Shown here one piece after another: positions 1 to 9,391 of a stretch of DNA of 54,419 nucleotides. The position numbers were made by a program, and so were the translations under genes. Each line of letters begins with the position of its first letter. Within the stretch, counting starts at the first letter, position 1. Below the pieces are notes generated by a model that did not search any database, was not told the origin of the DNA, and worked only from the letters and a program-made list of their open reading frames with translations. The stretch is from Candidatus Gemmiger faecavium (lineage in GTDB: Bacteria; Bacillota; Clostridia; Oscillospirales; Ruminococcaceae): positions 1 through 54,419 of the forward strand of contig DXFO01000010.1 in NCBI GenBank assembly GCA_019114415.1, given 5' to 3'.

Positions 1-291
1 ATTGCAGCCAGAGCCAAGAAACAGGCTATTGAGGCAGAAAAGCTGACCGGCGATAATATCTACAAGGTTCTAATCTACTTCGATCAACTCTATGGAAAGA
101 TGAACGACAGAGAGAAACGGCAGCTGATTGAAGAACTGATCTCTGAAATTCAGATTTACCCGGAGCGTCAGCCCAATGGCCAGTGGCTGAAATCCATCAA
201 GTTCCGGCTGCCTATCATCGAGGAAGATATGAATATCAGTTTGGACAATGAACAGCAAGTTGAGACGGTTGTCCGGCTTTCCAAGGTATAA
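1..291 (+). CDS. Large serine recombinase, C-terminal tail only (partial)
   Basis: The frame is open from base 1 to the TAA at 289-291, so only the last 96 residues are present. The visible part is a charged helical stretch (ARAKKQAIEAEKLTGDN), a second helix (MNDREKRQLIEELISEI) and a tail ending VETVVRLSKV. Tails of this kind are known from the end of large serine recombinases of Clostridial transposons and conjugative elements, where they follow the catalytic and DNA-binding domains. The catalytic serine would lie left of the window, so the call rests on the tail alone. Such a gene usually sits at one end of its element, so the element probably ends within the next few hundred bases, before the host-like DUF2812 gene. 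Confidence 0.6.
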   Translation: MAARAKKQAIEAEKLTGDNIYKVLIYFDQLYGKMNDREKRQLIEELISEIQIYPERQPNGQWLKSIKFRLPIIEEDMNISLDNEQQVETVVRLSKV

Positions 292-311
292 CTTTCAAAT
301 TGTAATATAGC

Positions 312-354
312 AAAAGCCAAGGTGTCCTGCTTGGGGACACCTCGGCTTTTTTCT
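312..354. terminator. Bidirectional intrinsic terminator
   Basis: A 15-base arm (AAAGCCAAGGTGTCC) pairs, with one bulge, to GGGACACCTCGGCTTT, followed by a T-run on the plus strand and by TTTTGC on the minus strand. It separates the recombinase tail from the convergent DUF2812 gene and can serve both. Confidence 0.8.
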
Positions 355-376
355 TTTGTCAATATGGTGCTTTATC

Positions 377-1630
377 TCAATTTACAGCTTCGGATAATTC
401 CTGCAAATGGTCCGACAGTTGTTCCCTGCCCGCATAGCGGAATACCGCCACGCGGTTTTCTTTTCCGATGGCAAGCATCTGCCAGATTCCATCCGTTTCC
501 GTAGCGTAGATTGCAAAATCCAGCCCGGTATCGGAAAGTTCCGTATAACTCCAATTCAAATTGACCAGGCGATAAGCATCCATCTGCGCTTTTGCAACCG
601 GGCGTGCCAGTGCCGGCAGCAGCAGTTCAAAATACGTGGCATCCAAATCAGGGGCATAGCGCTCCGCTCCTTTTTCGGGTTTGGGAGAAAAATAGTTTGG
701 CTGTGAACCGCTTTGCGTGCTGTAAGCCTCCTGCACCACACGATACCAGGTCGGCGCCAAAAGAGAAAATTTTTGCTCCGCATAATTTTCCGGTTTGCTA
801 TCAACGGGCTCCTCTTCAAACAGTTCTTCCCACGGCAGTACCGGTTCCTGTTCGATCGTCTGAATCGCGACATACGGTTTGGCGAAACGGTCTAACGAGA
901 TATTCTCCCATGGGTTCAGTATATCGAAACGGCTTATCACGACCGAAACCATCAACATCAAAGTCAGCGCGATCAAAATGATCTGATCCCATACCATCGC
1001 TTTGCTGGGACCTTTCGAGACTGGCGGCGGCAGGCCTTGTGACAAATCTTTGTACATGCGCTGGAGCAAACGCCAATCCCGGGAGTTGAGCCGCCAGATC
1101 CAGATTACACAAGCAAGAAACAGCAGAGGACCGGGCTGAAACAAATTCAGGAGGACCAGTACGAGCCGGGCAAAATGATCCGGCTGTATATCATATGGAC
1201 TCTCAAAGAAAAATACCGCCCATATCACCACTGCAGCCAGAGCAGCGAAAAGAATCCATCTTCTCCGCCGGTAAGAAATGATCCGTTTTTTCAAAGGTTC
1301 CAAAGAGAAGCCGCGGCTCTCCCGGTCAGAATAAACTTCCTCGGCCTCCAGGTCGGTGGTGTAAAAGAGGTCATAGATCCGGGAAACAGAACACACATAG
1401 TGCCAGCCGGATTCCCGGAAGAGTTCCAACTGCTCAAGGGTTATCGGGCCGCCTTTCCCGGCTTTTACCACAAGCCGAAACCGTGTTCCGGGAACCCCAT
1501 TGCGTGTAAATGTTGTCCAGGAATTCAGAGACACAGGAAACAGTCCCGCATCGGCCTGTTTTTCCAACCAGCTTTCAATGCCGGAAACATCATATATGGA
1601 CAGCGGCAGAATTTTGCGGACGACTTTCAT
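377..1630 (-). CDS. DUF2812 domain membrane protein
   Basis: A 417-residue protein. The N-terminal ~120 residues (KILPLSIYDVSGIESWLEKQADAG) have the look of DUF2812, a domain found in Firmicutes next to PadR repressors. Three or four hydrophobic segments follow: about residues 125-142, 150-175 and 210-232. The last ~170 residues form a soluble region, predicted extracytoplasmic. The start ATG overlaps the padR stop by 4 bases, so the two genes are translationally coupled. The biochemical role of DUF2812 proteins is not established. By context it is the target gene that PadR controls, perhaps a membrane sensor or an envelope-stress protein; that role is an inference. Confidence 0.75.
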   Translation of the reverse strand: MKVVRKILPLSIYDVSGIESWLEKQADAGLFPVSLNSWTTFTRNGVPGTRFRLVVKAGKGGPITLEQLELFRESGWHYVCSVSRIYDLFYTTDLEAEEVYSDRESRGFSLEPLKKRIISYRRRRWILFAALAAVVIWAVFFFESPYDIQPDHFARLVLVLLNLFQPGPLLFLACVIWIWRLNSRDWRLLQRMYKDLSQGLPPPVSKGPSKAMVWDQIILIALTLMLMVSVVISRFDILNPWENISLDRFAKPYVAIQTIEQEPVLPWEELFEEEPVDSKPENYAEQKFSLLAPTWYRVVQEAYSTQSGSQPNYFSPKPEKGAERYAPDLDATYFELLLPALARPVAKAQMDAYRLVNLNWSYTELSDTGLDFAIYATETDGIWQMLAIGKENRVAVFRYAGREQLSDHLQELSEAVN

Positions 1631-1938
1631 AGAAGTGCCTCCTCTCCGTCACGGACGCAGGTCCTCAGCCGTTCCAGCTCCGCCAGATAGACCTCACGCC
1701 CTTTTTCGGTAAGCCGATAGGTACGTTTGCGTCCTTCTACTTGCGTTTCCTCGATGAGATGCTCCTCCTGGAATTTTCCAAGCAATGTATACAGGGTCCC
1801 GGGGCCAAGAACCACTCTTCCCCCGGTCTTTTGAGACACAAATTCCGTGATTTCGATACCGCACATCTCCTGCTGCAAAAAGGACATGAGGACATAGAAC
1901 ATCGGCTCAGTCAGCGGTCCCCTCTCTTTTGTTCCCAT
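1627..1938 (-). CDS. PadR family transcriptional regulator
   Basis: A 103-residue winged-helix repressor of the short PadR class. It begins MGTKERGPLTEPMFYVLMSF, followed by the recognition part (ISQKTGGRVVLGPGTLYTLLGKF-like) and the wing region RKRTYRLTEKGREVYL, which are typical family features. Members are usually dimers that repress their own operon and respond to phenolics, drugs or other small ligands. Here the gene precedes a DUF2812 gene with a 4-base overlap, a common arrangement. The ribosome site GAGGAGGA lies just upstream. Its promoter holds two copies of one inverted repeat (1954-2006), which strongly suggests autorepression. The ligand cannot be read from the sequence. Confidence 0.9.
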   Translation of the reverse strand: MGTKERGPLTEPMFYVLMSFLQQEMCGIEITEFVSQKTGGRVVLGPGTLYTLLGKFQEEHLIEETQVEGRKRTYRLTEKGREVYLAELERLRTCVRDGEEALL

Positions 1939-1953
1939 GCCATTGTCCTCCTC

Positions 1954-2011
1954 AATATCGTTACGCGATATTCTCTGTCGATATTATAACATCGCGTTGC
2001 GATATTGTCAA
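1954..2011 (-). promoter_or_regulatory. padR promoter with two PadR operators
   Basis: Read on the minus strand, TTGACA (2011-2006) and TATAAT (1988-1983) are both exact consensus boxes with a 17-base spacer. Two 19-base inverted repeats share 16 positions. Site 1 (1954-1972) lies just downstream of the -10 box. Site 2 (1988-2006) fills the spacer exactly. Both have arms of the type AATATCG/CGATATT. A repressor bound at site 2 would block the polymerase directly. Assignment to PadR is by position. Confidence 0.8.
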
Positions 2012-2119
2012 TCTAAGGTGCTTTTTTATGCAACAGGCCCTTAATATCGGGATTTATCTAGTCTAAACCCGTACAAAATTCTGGCACCACCTTTGGCGGC
2101 ATCTGATACTTCCGTACGC

Positions 2120-2167
2120 AAAAAGCAGGACCGACCGGATGGCTCCGTGTCTGGTCCTGCTTTTTAA
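2120..2167 (-). terminator. Intrinsic terminator after yaaA
   Basis: AAAAGCAGGACC and GGTCCTGCTTTT form a perfect 12-base stem with a ~20-base loop. A-run and T-run flanks let it act on both strands. It ends the bcp-yaaA transcript. Confidence 0.8.
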
Positions 2168-2187
2168 GGCACATCAATTTTCCCTTA

Positions 2188-2964
2188 TTATCGGGTCCGC
2201 CTGCTCCCCTGCTTTGGAAACGCTTTGCGTATGAACACATAGGTAGAATCGTCGGAATACTTCTCTGCAAAGGCAAACTGCATCCGGTCAAAGGCACGCA
2301 GTTCTTCCAGACGAGAAACCGAGTTTTCTGCCATATAACGTACCATTTCGCCGCGCGCCATTTTGCAGATGGTCCCCTTTTCCACCACCTTGCCCTGGTT
2401 TTCTTCGCCAAAAATACAGGTGATGAAACGCACAGCGGGCGTCAGATACTTGGACACGCAGACGCTGTATTCCTTGGATGCAAGATTGATCACACAGTCG
2501 GTTTCGGAAAACAGCTGCTCCGCCAGTGTAGCACCCCAAAAGGCATACAGATCCTTATTGCCGTCCACCGAAAGCCGGGCCTGCATTTCCAAACGGTACG
2601 GCGTGATACCGTCAAAAGGACGCAGAATACCATAAAATCCGGACAGGATGCGCAGATGCTCCTGGATATACTCGAACTCCTGCGAAGTGAAAACATTCGG
2701 TGCCATGCTGCGGTACTGGATGCCTTCATAGCTCAGGATCGCCGGTGTCAGGCTGCGGTGCAGATCCATCTTGCGCAGCCGGTCGATGTTCAAAGCGGCA
2801 ATGCTGTCGTTGCACTTCCACAGGCGTTTCAGCTCCGCTTCCGACATGCTGCGGAGCGCGGAACAAAGCCGTTCACTTCTATCCAGAAAGCACGGCAGGT
2901 CCTTCCACGGGAGGCTGTCGGTATCCACATTCATCTTTTTGGCCGGTGATATGATGATTCTCAT
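2188..2964 (-). CDS. yaaA: YaaA family peroxide-stress protein
   Basis: A 258-residue protein that starts MRIIISPAKKMN, the signature opening of the YaaA (DUF328/UPF0246) family, and is of normal family length. Other family-typical blocks are the GFYGILRPFDGITPYRLEM region in the middle and INLASKEYS. In Escherichia coli YaaA lowers damage from hydrogen peroxide by limiting free iron and binds DNA; a helix-hairpin-helix-like DNA-binding fold has been described. It lies 52 bases downstream of the peroxiredoxin gene bcp on the same strand with no terminator between, so both are probably made from the promoter near 3600. The ribosome site AGGGGGAGG precedes the ATG. Confidence 0.92.
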   Translation of the reverse strand: MRIIISPAKKMNVDTDSLPWKDLPCFLDRSERLCSALRSMSEAELKRLWKCNDSIAALNIDRLRKMDLHRSLTPAILSYEGIQYRSMAPNVFTSQEFEYIQEHLRILSGFYGILRPFDGITPYRLEMQARLSVDGNKDLYAFWGATLAEQLFSETDCVINLASKEYSVCVSKYLTPAVRFITCIFGEENQGKVVEKGTICKMARGEMVRYMAENSVSRLEELRAFDRMQFAFAEKYSDDSTYVFIRKAFPKQGSRRTR

Positions 2965-3016
2965 ATTTGAACCTCCCCCTTTCTGCCCGCAGACAGAGAG
3001 CGTTTTCCTTACTTGC

Positions 3017-3472
3017 TCAGCTCAGACGATCGAGGATCTCCTGGGCGTTGGTATCCGGTTTGACCTTGGGCATCACAGCTTCGATCATGCCATCGGCACC
3101 AATGATATACGTGGTGCGCACGACACCCATGCTGACTTTCCCGTACAGCTTCTTTTCTTTCCAGACATCGTAAGCCTGGATAGCCTGCAGCTCAGGATCG
3201 GCCAGCAGCACAAAGGGCAGATCATATTTTTGCGCAAATTTGAGGTGGGAAGCGACCGAGTCCTTGCTGACGCCGATCACCTGGATATCCCGCTTTTGGA
3301 ACTCCGCATACGTTCCGGCGAAGGCACAGGCCTGCCGTGTACAGCCGGGGGTGTTGTCCTTGGGGTAAAAGTACAGTACAACGCGCTTGCCTGCAAAATC
3401 GGACAGGCTGACCATATTGCCGTTCTGATCCGGCAGAGTAAAATCCGGGGCTTTGGTTCCAACTTCCAACAT
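3017..3472 (-). CDS. bcp: Thiol peroxidase, Bcp/PrxQ type
   Basis: A 151-residue peroxiredoxin that reduces hydrogen peroxide and organic hydroperoxides with thioredoxin as electron donor. Residues 8-27 (APDFTLPDQNGNMVSLSDF) open the thioredoxin fold. The peroxidatic cysteine is Cys44 and the likely resolving cysteine Cys49, in PGCTRQACAF, the Cys-x4-Cys spacing of atypical PrxQ enzymes. The frame is open further upstream, but ATG 3472 gives the family-typical MLEVGTKAPDF start and has AAAGGA upstream. It is the first gene of a pair with yaaA. The enzyme is cytoplasmic. Confidence 0.93.
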   Translation of the reverse strand: MLEVGTKAPDFTLPDQNGNMVSLSDFAGKRVVLYFYPKDNTPGCTRQACAFAGTYAEFQKRDIQVIGVSKDSVASHLKFAQKYDLPFVLLADPELQAIQAYDVWKEKKLYGKVSMGVVRTTYIIGADGMIEAVMPKVKPDTNAQEILDRLS

Positions 3473-3592
3473 ACCAGAATCATTTCCTTTCTTTTGTGAT
3501 CTGCAATGGCAGGCGCGATGGCGGCTCAAAACAAGTTGCAATGCCCGTCGGGCGTCTTGCCGCTGCAGCTTAGGTTATTTCAATCTGCTGTA

Positions 3593-3622
3593 AGTATAAG
3601 AGTTTACCGTATTGCCCGTCAA
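3593..3622 (-). promoter_or_regulatory. Promoter of bcp-yaaA
   Basis: On the minus strand TTGACG (3622-3617) and TATACT (3598-3593) are separated by 18 bases. The expected start is near 3586, giving a leader of about 115 bases with no clear terminator in it. Confidence 0.65.
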
Positions 3623-3692
3623 GTCCCGGTGTTTGCCCGTATGTACTCGCAATTTTCTTTTGTGGCGCATCCGTTTTTACTGGCCTTCCACT

Positions 3693-3713
3693 GTTCATTT
3701 TGCAAAAATGAAC
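3693..3713. repeat. Perfect 9-base inverted repeat between divergent promoters
   Basis: GTTCATTTT and AAAATGAAC are exact reverse complements around a 3-base centre. The repeat lies between the bcp promoter (leftward) and the antiterminator-gene promoter (rightward). It could be a repressor operator; there is no U-run, so a terminator is unlikely. The rest of 3473-3766 shows nothing else I can name. Confidence 0.5.
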
Positions 3714-3766
3714 TCTGCTGCGTTTGAGCAGCTTGACGAAAATAAACTTTCTCCGCGCAAAACCGA

Positions 3767-3795
3767 TTGACTTCCACATATGTGCGTGCTATGAT
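3767..3795 (+). promoter_or_regulatory. Promoter of the antiterminator-ptsG unit
   Basis: TTGACT (3767-3772) and TATGAT (3790-3795) have a 17-base spacer, with a start expected near 3802. The RAT switch begins about 14 bases after this start. I see no second promoter between the antiterminator gene and ptsG, so this one probably serves both. Confidence 0.75.
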
Positions 3796-3814
3796 TGCAT
3801 CAGTGAAATTCAGT

Positions 3815-3903
3815 TGGATTGTTACCGGTTATGCGGGCTAGACCAACTCCGTCGGGACCTTCTTGATACAGGAATGGTATTTGATGGGGCTGGCTATTTT
3901 TTT
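3815..3903 (+). promoter_or_regulatory. RAT antiterminator and terminator before the BglG-type gene
   Basis: Bases 3816-3844 match the ribonucleic antiterminator (RAT) form: GGATTGTTACCG, a short loop, then CGGGCTAGACC. The 3' RAT arm shares TAGACC with the 5' arm of a terminator: TAGACCAACTCC (3839-3850) pairs with GGGGCTGGCTA (3886-3896), with one bulge and one mismatch, followed by seven T. A small inner hairpin lies in its loop. The two folds exclude each other, as in sac/bgl/ptsG systems, so the protein should control its own gene. Confidence 0.75.
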
Positions 3904-3930
3904 GCCGCTGTACGTGAGGAGGCTTTCAGG

Positions 3931-4797
3931 ATGCGGATCAAAAAGGTCATCAATAACAACATCCTGTGCGTCGTTGATGACAAAGGGTCCGAACTCATCG
4001 TAACCGGCCGAGGGCTCGGGTTCGGGCGCAAGGTCGGGCAGCGGGTGGACCCCTCCAGCGTCGAAAAAGTTTACCGTATGGAGGACAAAGCCGAGCAGCG
4101 CCGTCTGCGCGAACTGGTTGAACAGATCCCGCTGGAGCACCTGGATCTGACCGAGGCAATGATCGCCGAAATCAAGTCCGTCATTCACCAGCCCCTGAAC
4201 GAATCCCTGCTGATCACTCTGGCAGATCATATCAGTTTTGCCATCCAGCGAAAATCCCAGGGTGTCGAGTTCAAGAATCCTTTAAGCGGCAGCATCCTCT
4301 GCTACTACCCCACCGAATATCAGCTGGGACAGCGCTGTCTGGCCCTTGTCCGGGAGCGCTGCGGCGTAGAGCTCAATCCCGATGAAGCCGCGTTTATCGC
4401 ACTGCACATCGTCAACGCCGAGCTCAACACCAGCATGAGCGAGATGTACGACATCACCCGCCTGATCGAGGGCGTGATCGAAGTGGTGGAGTACTTCTAC
4501 CGGGATCTCGGCAGCTTTGACCGTGAGTCCCTGGCCTTCAACCGCTTTGTTGTTCATCTGCGGTACTTTGCCCAGCGTCTGTTCCAGGACAAGCTGATGA
4601 CCGACAGCCCGGACGAAAGCGAAGCCGCTTTCCGTGCCCTGATTGCACGCAACTGCAAGCAGCATTACAAATGCGCGCAGTGCGTTGCCGAATATATCAA
4701 AAACACCTGGCACCGTACTCTCTCCCAGGAAGAGCTGATTTACCTCACCATTCATCTCAAGCGGGTCAGCGGCGATTTGAGAGAAGTCCCCACCTGA
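3931..4797 (+). CDS. BglG/LicT/GlcT family transcription antiterminator
   Basis: A 288-residue RNA-binding antiterminator. Residues 1-~55 (MRIKKVINNNILCVVDDKG, then TGRGLGFGRKVGQ) are the CAT RNA-binding domain. Two PTS regulation domains follow, at about 65-170 and 175-285, with family histidines in LADHISFA, ALHIVNAE, VVHLRYFAQR and YLTIHLKRV. The protein binds RAT hairpins and prevents termination when the sugar is present; PTS phosphorylation of the PRD histidines sets its state. ATG 3931 was chosen although the frame opens earlier, because it gives the family start and has GAGGAGG upstream. RATs precede both this gene and ptsG, so a GlcT-like role is likely. Confidence 0.9.
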   Translation: MRIKKVINNNILCVVDDKGSELIVTGRGLGFGRKVGQRVDPSSVEKVYRMEDKAEQRRLRELVEQIPLEHLDLTEAMIAEIKSVIHQPLNESLLITLADHISFAIQRKSQGVEFKNPLSGSILCYYPTEYQLGQRCLALVRERCGVELNPDEAAFIALHIVNAELNTSMSEMYDITRLIEGVIEVVEYFYRDLGSFDRESLAFNRFVVHLRYFAQRLFQDKLMTDSPDESEAAFRALIARNCKQHYKCAQCVAEYIKNTWHRTLSQEELIYLTIHLKRVSGDLREVPT

Positions 4798-4822
4798 TGC
4801 TTTTCTGAAAACCGAATAGTTC

Positions 4823-7106
<2,284 letters not shown>

Positions 7107-7160
7107 CTCCCCGTTTTTCAAGCTTTTACAGCATTTCTTTTTCTGTCTTTTATCGCAAGT

Positions 7161-7207
7161 ACAGCCCCCGGACCAATGCTTCTGCACGGTCCGGGGGCTG
7201 TGCTTTG
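7161..7207 (+). terminator. Intrinsic terminator after ptsG
   Basis: CAGCCCCCGGACC and GGTCCGGGGGCTG form a perfect 13-base stem with a 13-base loop, followed by TGCTTTG. The U-tract is weak, but the stem is very stable. Confidence 0.75.
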
Positions 7208-7223
7208 TCTGCGGCAGGCAGTA

Positions 7224-7253
7224 TTGACAAGGCGTGCGGGTTTCTGCTATACA
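7224..7253 (+). promoter_or_regulatory. Promoter of vanR-vanS
   Basis: TTGACA (7224-7229) and TATACA (7248-7253) have an 18-base spacer, with TGC directly before the -10 box (extended -10). The start is expected near 7260, giving a leader of about 64 bases. I did not find a clear VanR-type repeat. Confidence 0.7.
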
Positions 7254-7323
7254 TGGATAAAGCCGCATCTCCTTTCCCCTGCTCCAAATCTGTGCGGCCA
7301 AACCAAGAAAGGGATCTGCAAAG

Positions 7324-8013
7324 ATGAGTGATATTCTGATCGTTGACGACGAGACCGCCATAGCGGACCTGGTGGAAGTCTGCCTGAAAAACGAAGGTTA
7401 CACGGTCCATAAATTTTACAATGCCACCGACGCACTCAACTGTCTGAACCATTGTGAGCCGGATCTGGCGATCCTGGATGTTATGCTGCCTGACATGGAC
7501 GGATTTGCCCTGTGCCAGAAGATCCGGGAACGGCATCTCTTCCCCATCATCATGCTTACCGCCCGTGTCGAGGACATGGACAAGATCATGGGGTTGACCC
7601 TGGGTGCGGACGATTACATCACCAAGCCCTTTAACCCCTTAGAATTGATCGCTCGGGTCAAGACGCAGCTCCGCCGCTATACCCGTTACAATCAGGCCGA
7701 GCCCGTCCGGGAGACGGAGGAATACGATTTCCGCGGCCTGCAGATCTGCAAAAGCAACCACAAATGCTTTTTGTTCGGCAAAGAGCTTTCCCTGACACCG
7801 TTGGAGTTCTCCATCCTGTGGTATCTGTGCGAGCACCGGGGCAGTGTGGTCTCCAGCGAGGAACTGTTTGAGGCCGTCTGGGGCGAAAAATATATGGACA
7901 GCAACAACACGGTCATGTCTCACATCGCACGGCTGCGGGAAAAGATGAACGAGCCCAGCCGCAAGCCCAAATTCATCAAGACGGTCTGGGGGGTGGGTTA
8001 CACCATTGAATAA
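7324..8013 (+). CDS. vanR: VanR-type response regulator (OmpR family)
   Basis: A 229-residue two-component regulator. The receiver domain spans 1-~120, with the acidic pair Asp8/Asp9, phospho-acceptor Asp52 in LAILDVMLPDMDG and Lys in YITKPF. A winged-helix output domain follows (about 130-229), with LTPLEFSILWYLCEHRG and GVGYTIE. In van clusters, the phosphorylated protein turns on the resistance genes when glycopeptides act on the cell wall. It overlaps vanS by 8 bases. The ribosome site AAAGGGATC precedes the ATG. The name vanR comes from the context of the ligase, vanXY and vanT downstream; taken alone it is an ordinary OmpR-type regulator. Confidence 0.88.
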   Translation: MSDILIVDDETAIADLVEVCLKNEGYTVHKFYNATDALNCLNHCEPDLAILDVMLPDMDGFALCQKIRERHLFPIIMLTARVEDMDKIMGLTLGADDYITKPFNPLELIARVKTQLRRYTRYNQAEPVRETEEYDFRGLQICKSNHKCFLFGKELSLTPLEFSILWYLCEHRGSVVSSEELFEAVWGEKYMDSNNTVMSHIARLREKMNEPSRKPKFIKTVWGVGYTIE

Positions 8014-9202
8014 GAAAAAGAAGCGTTCCAAGCCCCGGTGGACGCAGTACGGACGCAGCGCGTTTTCCATGGTATGGCTGTATCTGCTCTCGCTCATCGC
8101 CGTAGTTGCAGCTGTTTTTCTGATCTTTATTCTGGGGCTCAATATCTATCACGCATTGGTGGACATCTTCTATTCCTCCACCAATTATTTTCTCGTTATG
8201 CTCACCAGCCCCCTTTACTCCATCATGAGCATCGTCCGTGACCTGGCTCTACTGGTGGTCATTCTGCTGTGTGCATTCGGCTGGTTCCTTGTGACTTACT
8301 GGTTCTTCCGGTATCCCCAAAAGCAGTTGAGCTCGGTGGTCAATGCAGCCACGCATTTACTGGATGACGACATTTCCCAGCTGGAGCTTTCCCCCGAATT
8401 GAGTGCTGCCGAAGCCCAGCTGCGATTGGCCCGCCAGCAGGCACAGCGGAATGCACAGATTGCCAAGGAAGCCGAACAGCGTAAAAACGACCTGATCGTC
8501 TATCTTGCCCACGATCTGAAAACCCCGCTGACCAGCGTGATCGGTTACCTGACCCTGCTGCGGGATGAACCGCAGATCTCCCCGGAACTTCGGGCACGCT
8601 ACACCGGCATCGCGCTGGACAAAGCGGAACGGCTGGAGGACCTCATCAATGAGTTTTTCGACATCACCCGTTTCAACCTGTCCCACATCGAACTGGAACC
8701 CCGCGCGACCGACCTGACCCGCATGCTGGAACAGGTCGTCAGCGAGTTCGGCCCCATGCTTGCCGAGAAAGACCTTACCTGCCGCACCGATTTGCCAGCC
8801 CGCATGGAATACCCCTGCGACCCTGACAAGATGGCCAGAGTGTTTGACAATCTTTTGCGCAACGCCTGCCATTACAGTTATCCCGGCACCCAGGTCACCA
8901 TCCGCGCCGAGCAAAGCCCGGACGAACTGCTGCTGACCTTTGAGAATCATGGCCGTACCATCCCGCCGGAAAAACTGGAGCGGCTGTTTGAGCAGTTCTA
9001 CCGTCTTGACGAATCCCGCGCCACCCGTACCGGCGGCGCCGGGCTGGGTCTGGCCATCGCCAAGGAAATCGTGGAACTGCACGGAGGAAGCATCAACGCG
9101 GAAAGTGCCGACGAGGAGATCCGTTTTCTTGTCCATCTTCCCCTTTCTGCTCCAACGCCGCCACGCACCCCCGCCAAAAAGGCCATCGCAAGAAAATCGT
9201 AA
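8006..9202 (+). CDS. vanS: VanS-type sensor histidine kinase
   Basis: A 398-residue membrane kinase. Two transmembrane helices (about 20-44 and 78-100) enclose a short external loop of ~35 residues. A HAMP-like linker, the HisKA domain with His169 in YLAHDLKTPLTSVIGYL, and a HATPase domain follow, with the N box FDNLLRNACHYS, FENHGRTIP in place of the usual Asp-x-Gly box, and GGAGLGLAIAKEIV. The YLAHDLKTPLTSVIG block and the asparagine-type G1 box are typical of VanS proteins of D-Ala-D-Ser and related clusters. Translation starts at TTG 8006, which overlaps the vanR stop by 8 bases, with GGGGGGTGG upstream. The short sensor loop suggests that binding happens in or near the membrane. Confidence 0.88.
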   Translation: MNKKKKRSKPRWTQYGRSAFSMVWLYLLSLIAVVAAVFLIFILGLNIYHALVDIFYSSTNYFLVMLTSPLYSIMSIVRDLALLVVILLCAFGWFLVTYWFFRYPQKQLSSVVNAATHLLDDDISQLELSPELSAAEAQLRLARQQAQRNAQIAKEAEQRKNDLIVYLAHDLKTPLTSVIGYLTLLRDEPQISPELRARYTGIALDKAERLEDLINEFFDITRFNLSHIELEPRATDLTRMLEQVVSEFGPMLAEKDLTCRTDLPARMEYPCDPDKMARVFDNLLRNACHYSYPGTQVTIRAEQSPDELLLTFENHGRTIPPEKLERLFEQFYRLDESRATRTGGAGLGLAIAKEIVELHGGSINAESADEEIRFLVHLPLSAPTPPRTPAKKAIARKS

Positions 9203-9253
9203 GATTTTCAAAGGAAAAACGCAAACTCTTTATGAAAAAGTCTTGAAATTCCC

Positions 9254-9300
9254 AAGGCTCCGCTCTGCTACCATATAGGCAGCAGGACGGAGCCTTTTGT
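9254..9300 (+). terminator. Hairpin between vanS and the ligase gene
   Basis: AAGGCTCCG (9254-9262) pairs perfectly with CGGAGCCTT (9288-9296), with an inner CTGCT/AGCAG helix and a trailing TTTTG. It may end the vanRS transcript or act as an attenuator before the resistance genes. A weak TTGCAG/ATTTAT pair lies just after it, at 9302-9330; I do not consider it a secure promoter. Confidence 0.6.
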
Positions 9301-9391
9301 ATTGCAGCGAATCCTCCTGCGGAAATTTATGTGACCGGCACAAAGTGCTTTTCTATCCGCACTGCCTGCCGTTTTACAGGAGGGTATTGCA

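Noticed and set aside
9302-9330. VanR-dependent promoter before the ligase gene
   Set aside because: TTGCAG/ATTTAT is a poor pair and no VanR repeat was seen; not strong enough to list as a separate feature.
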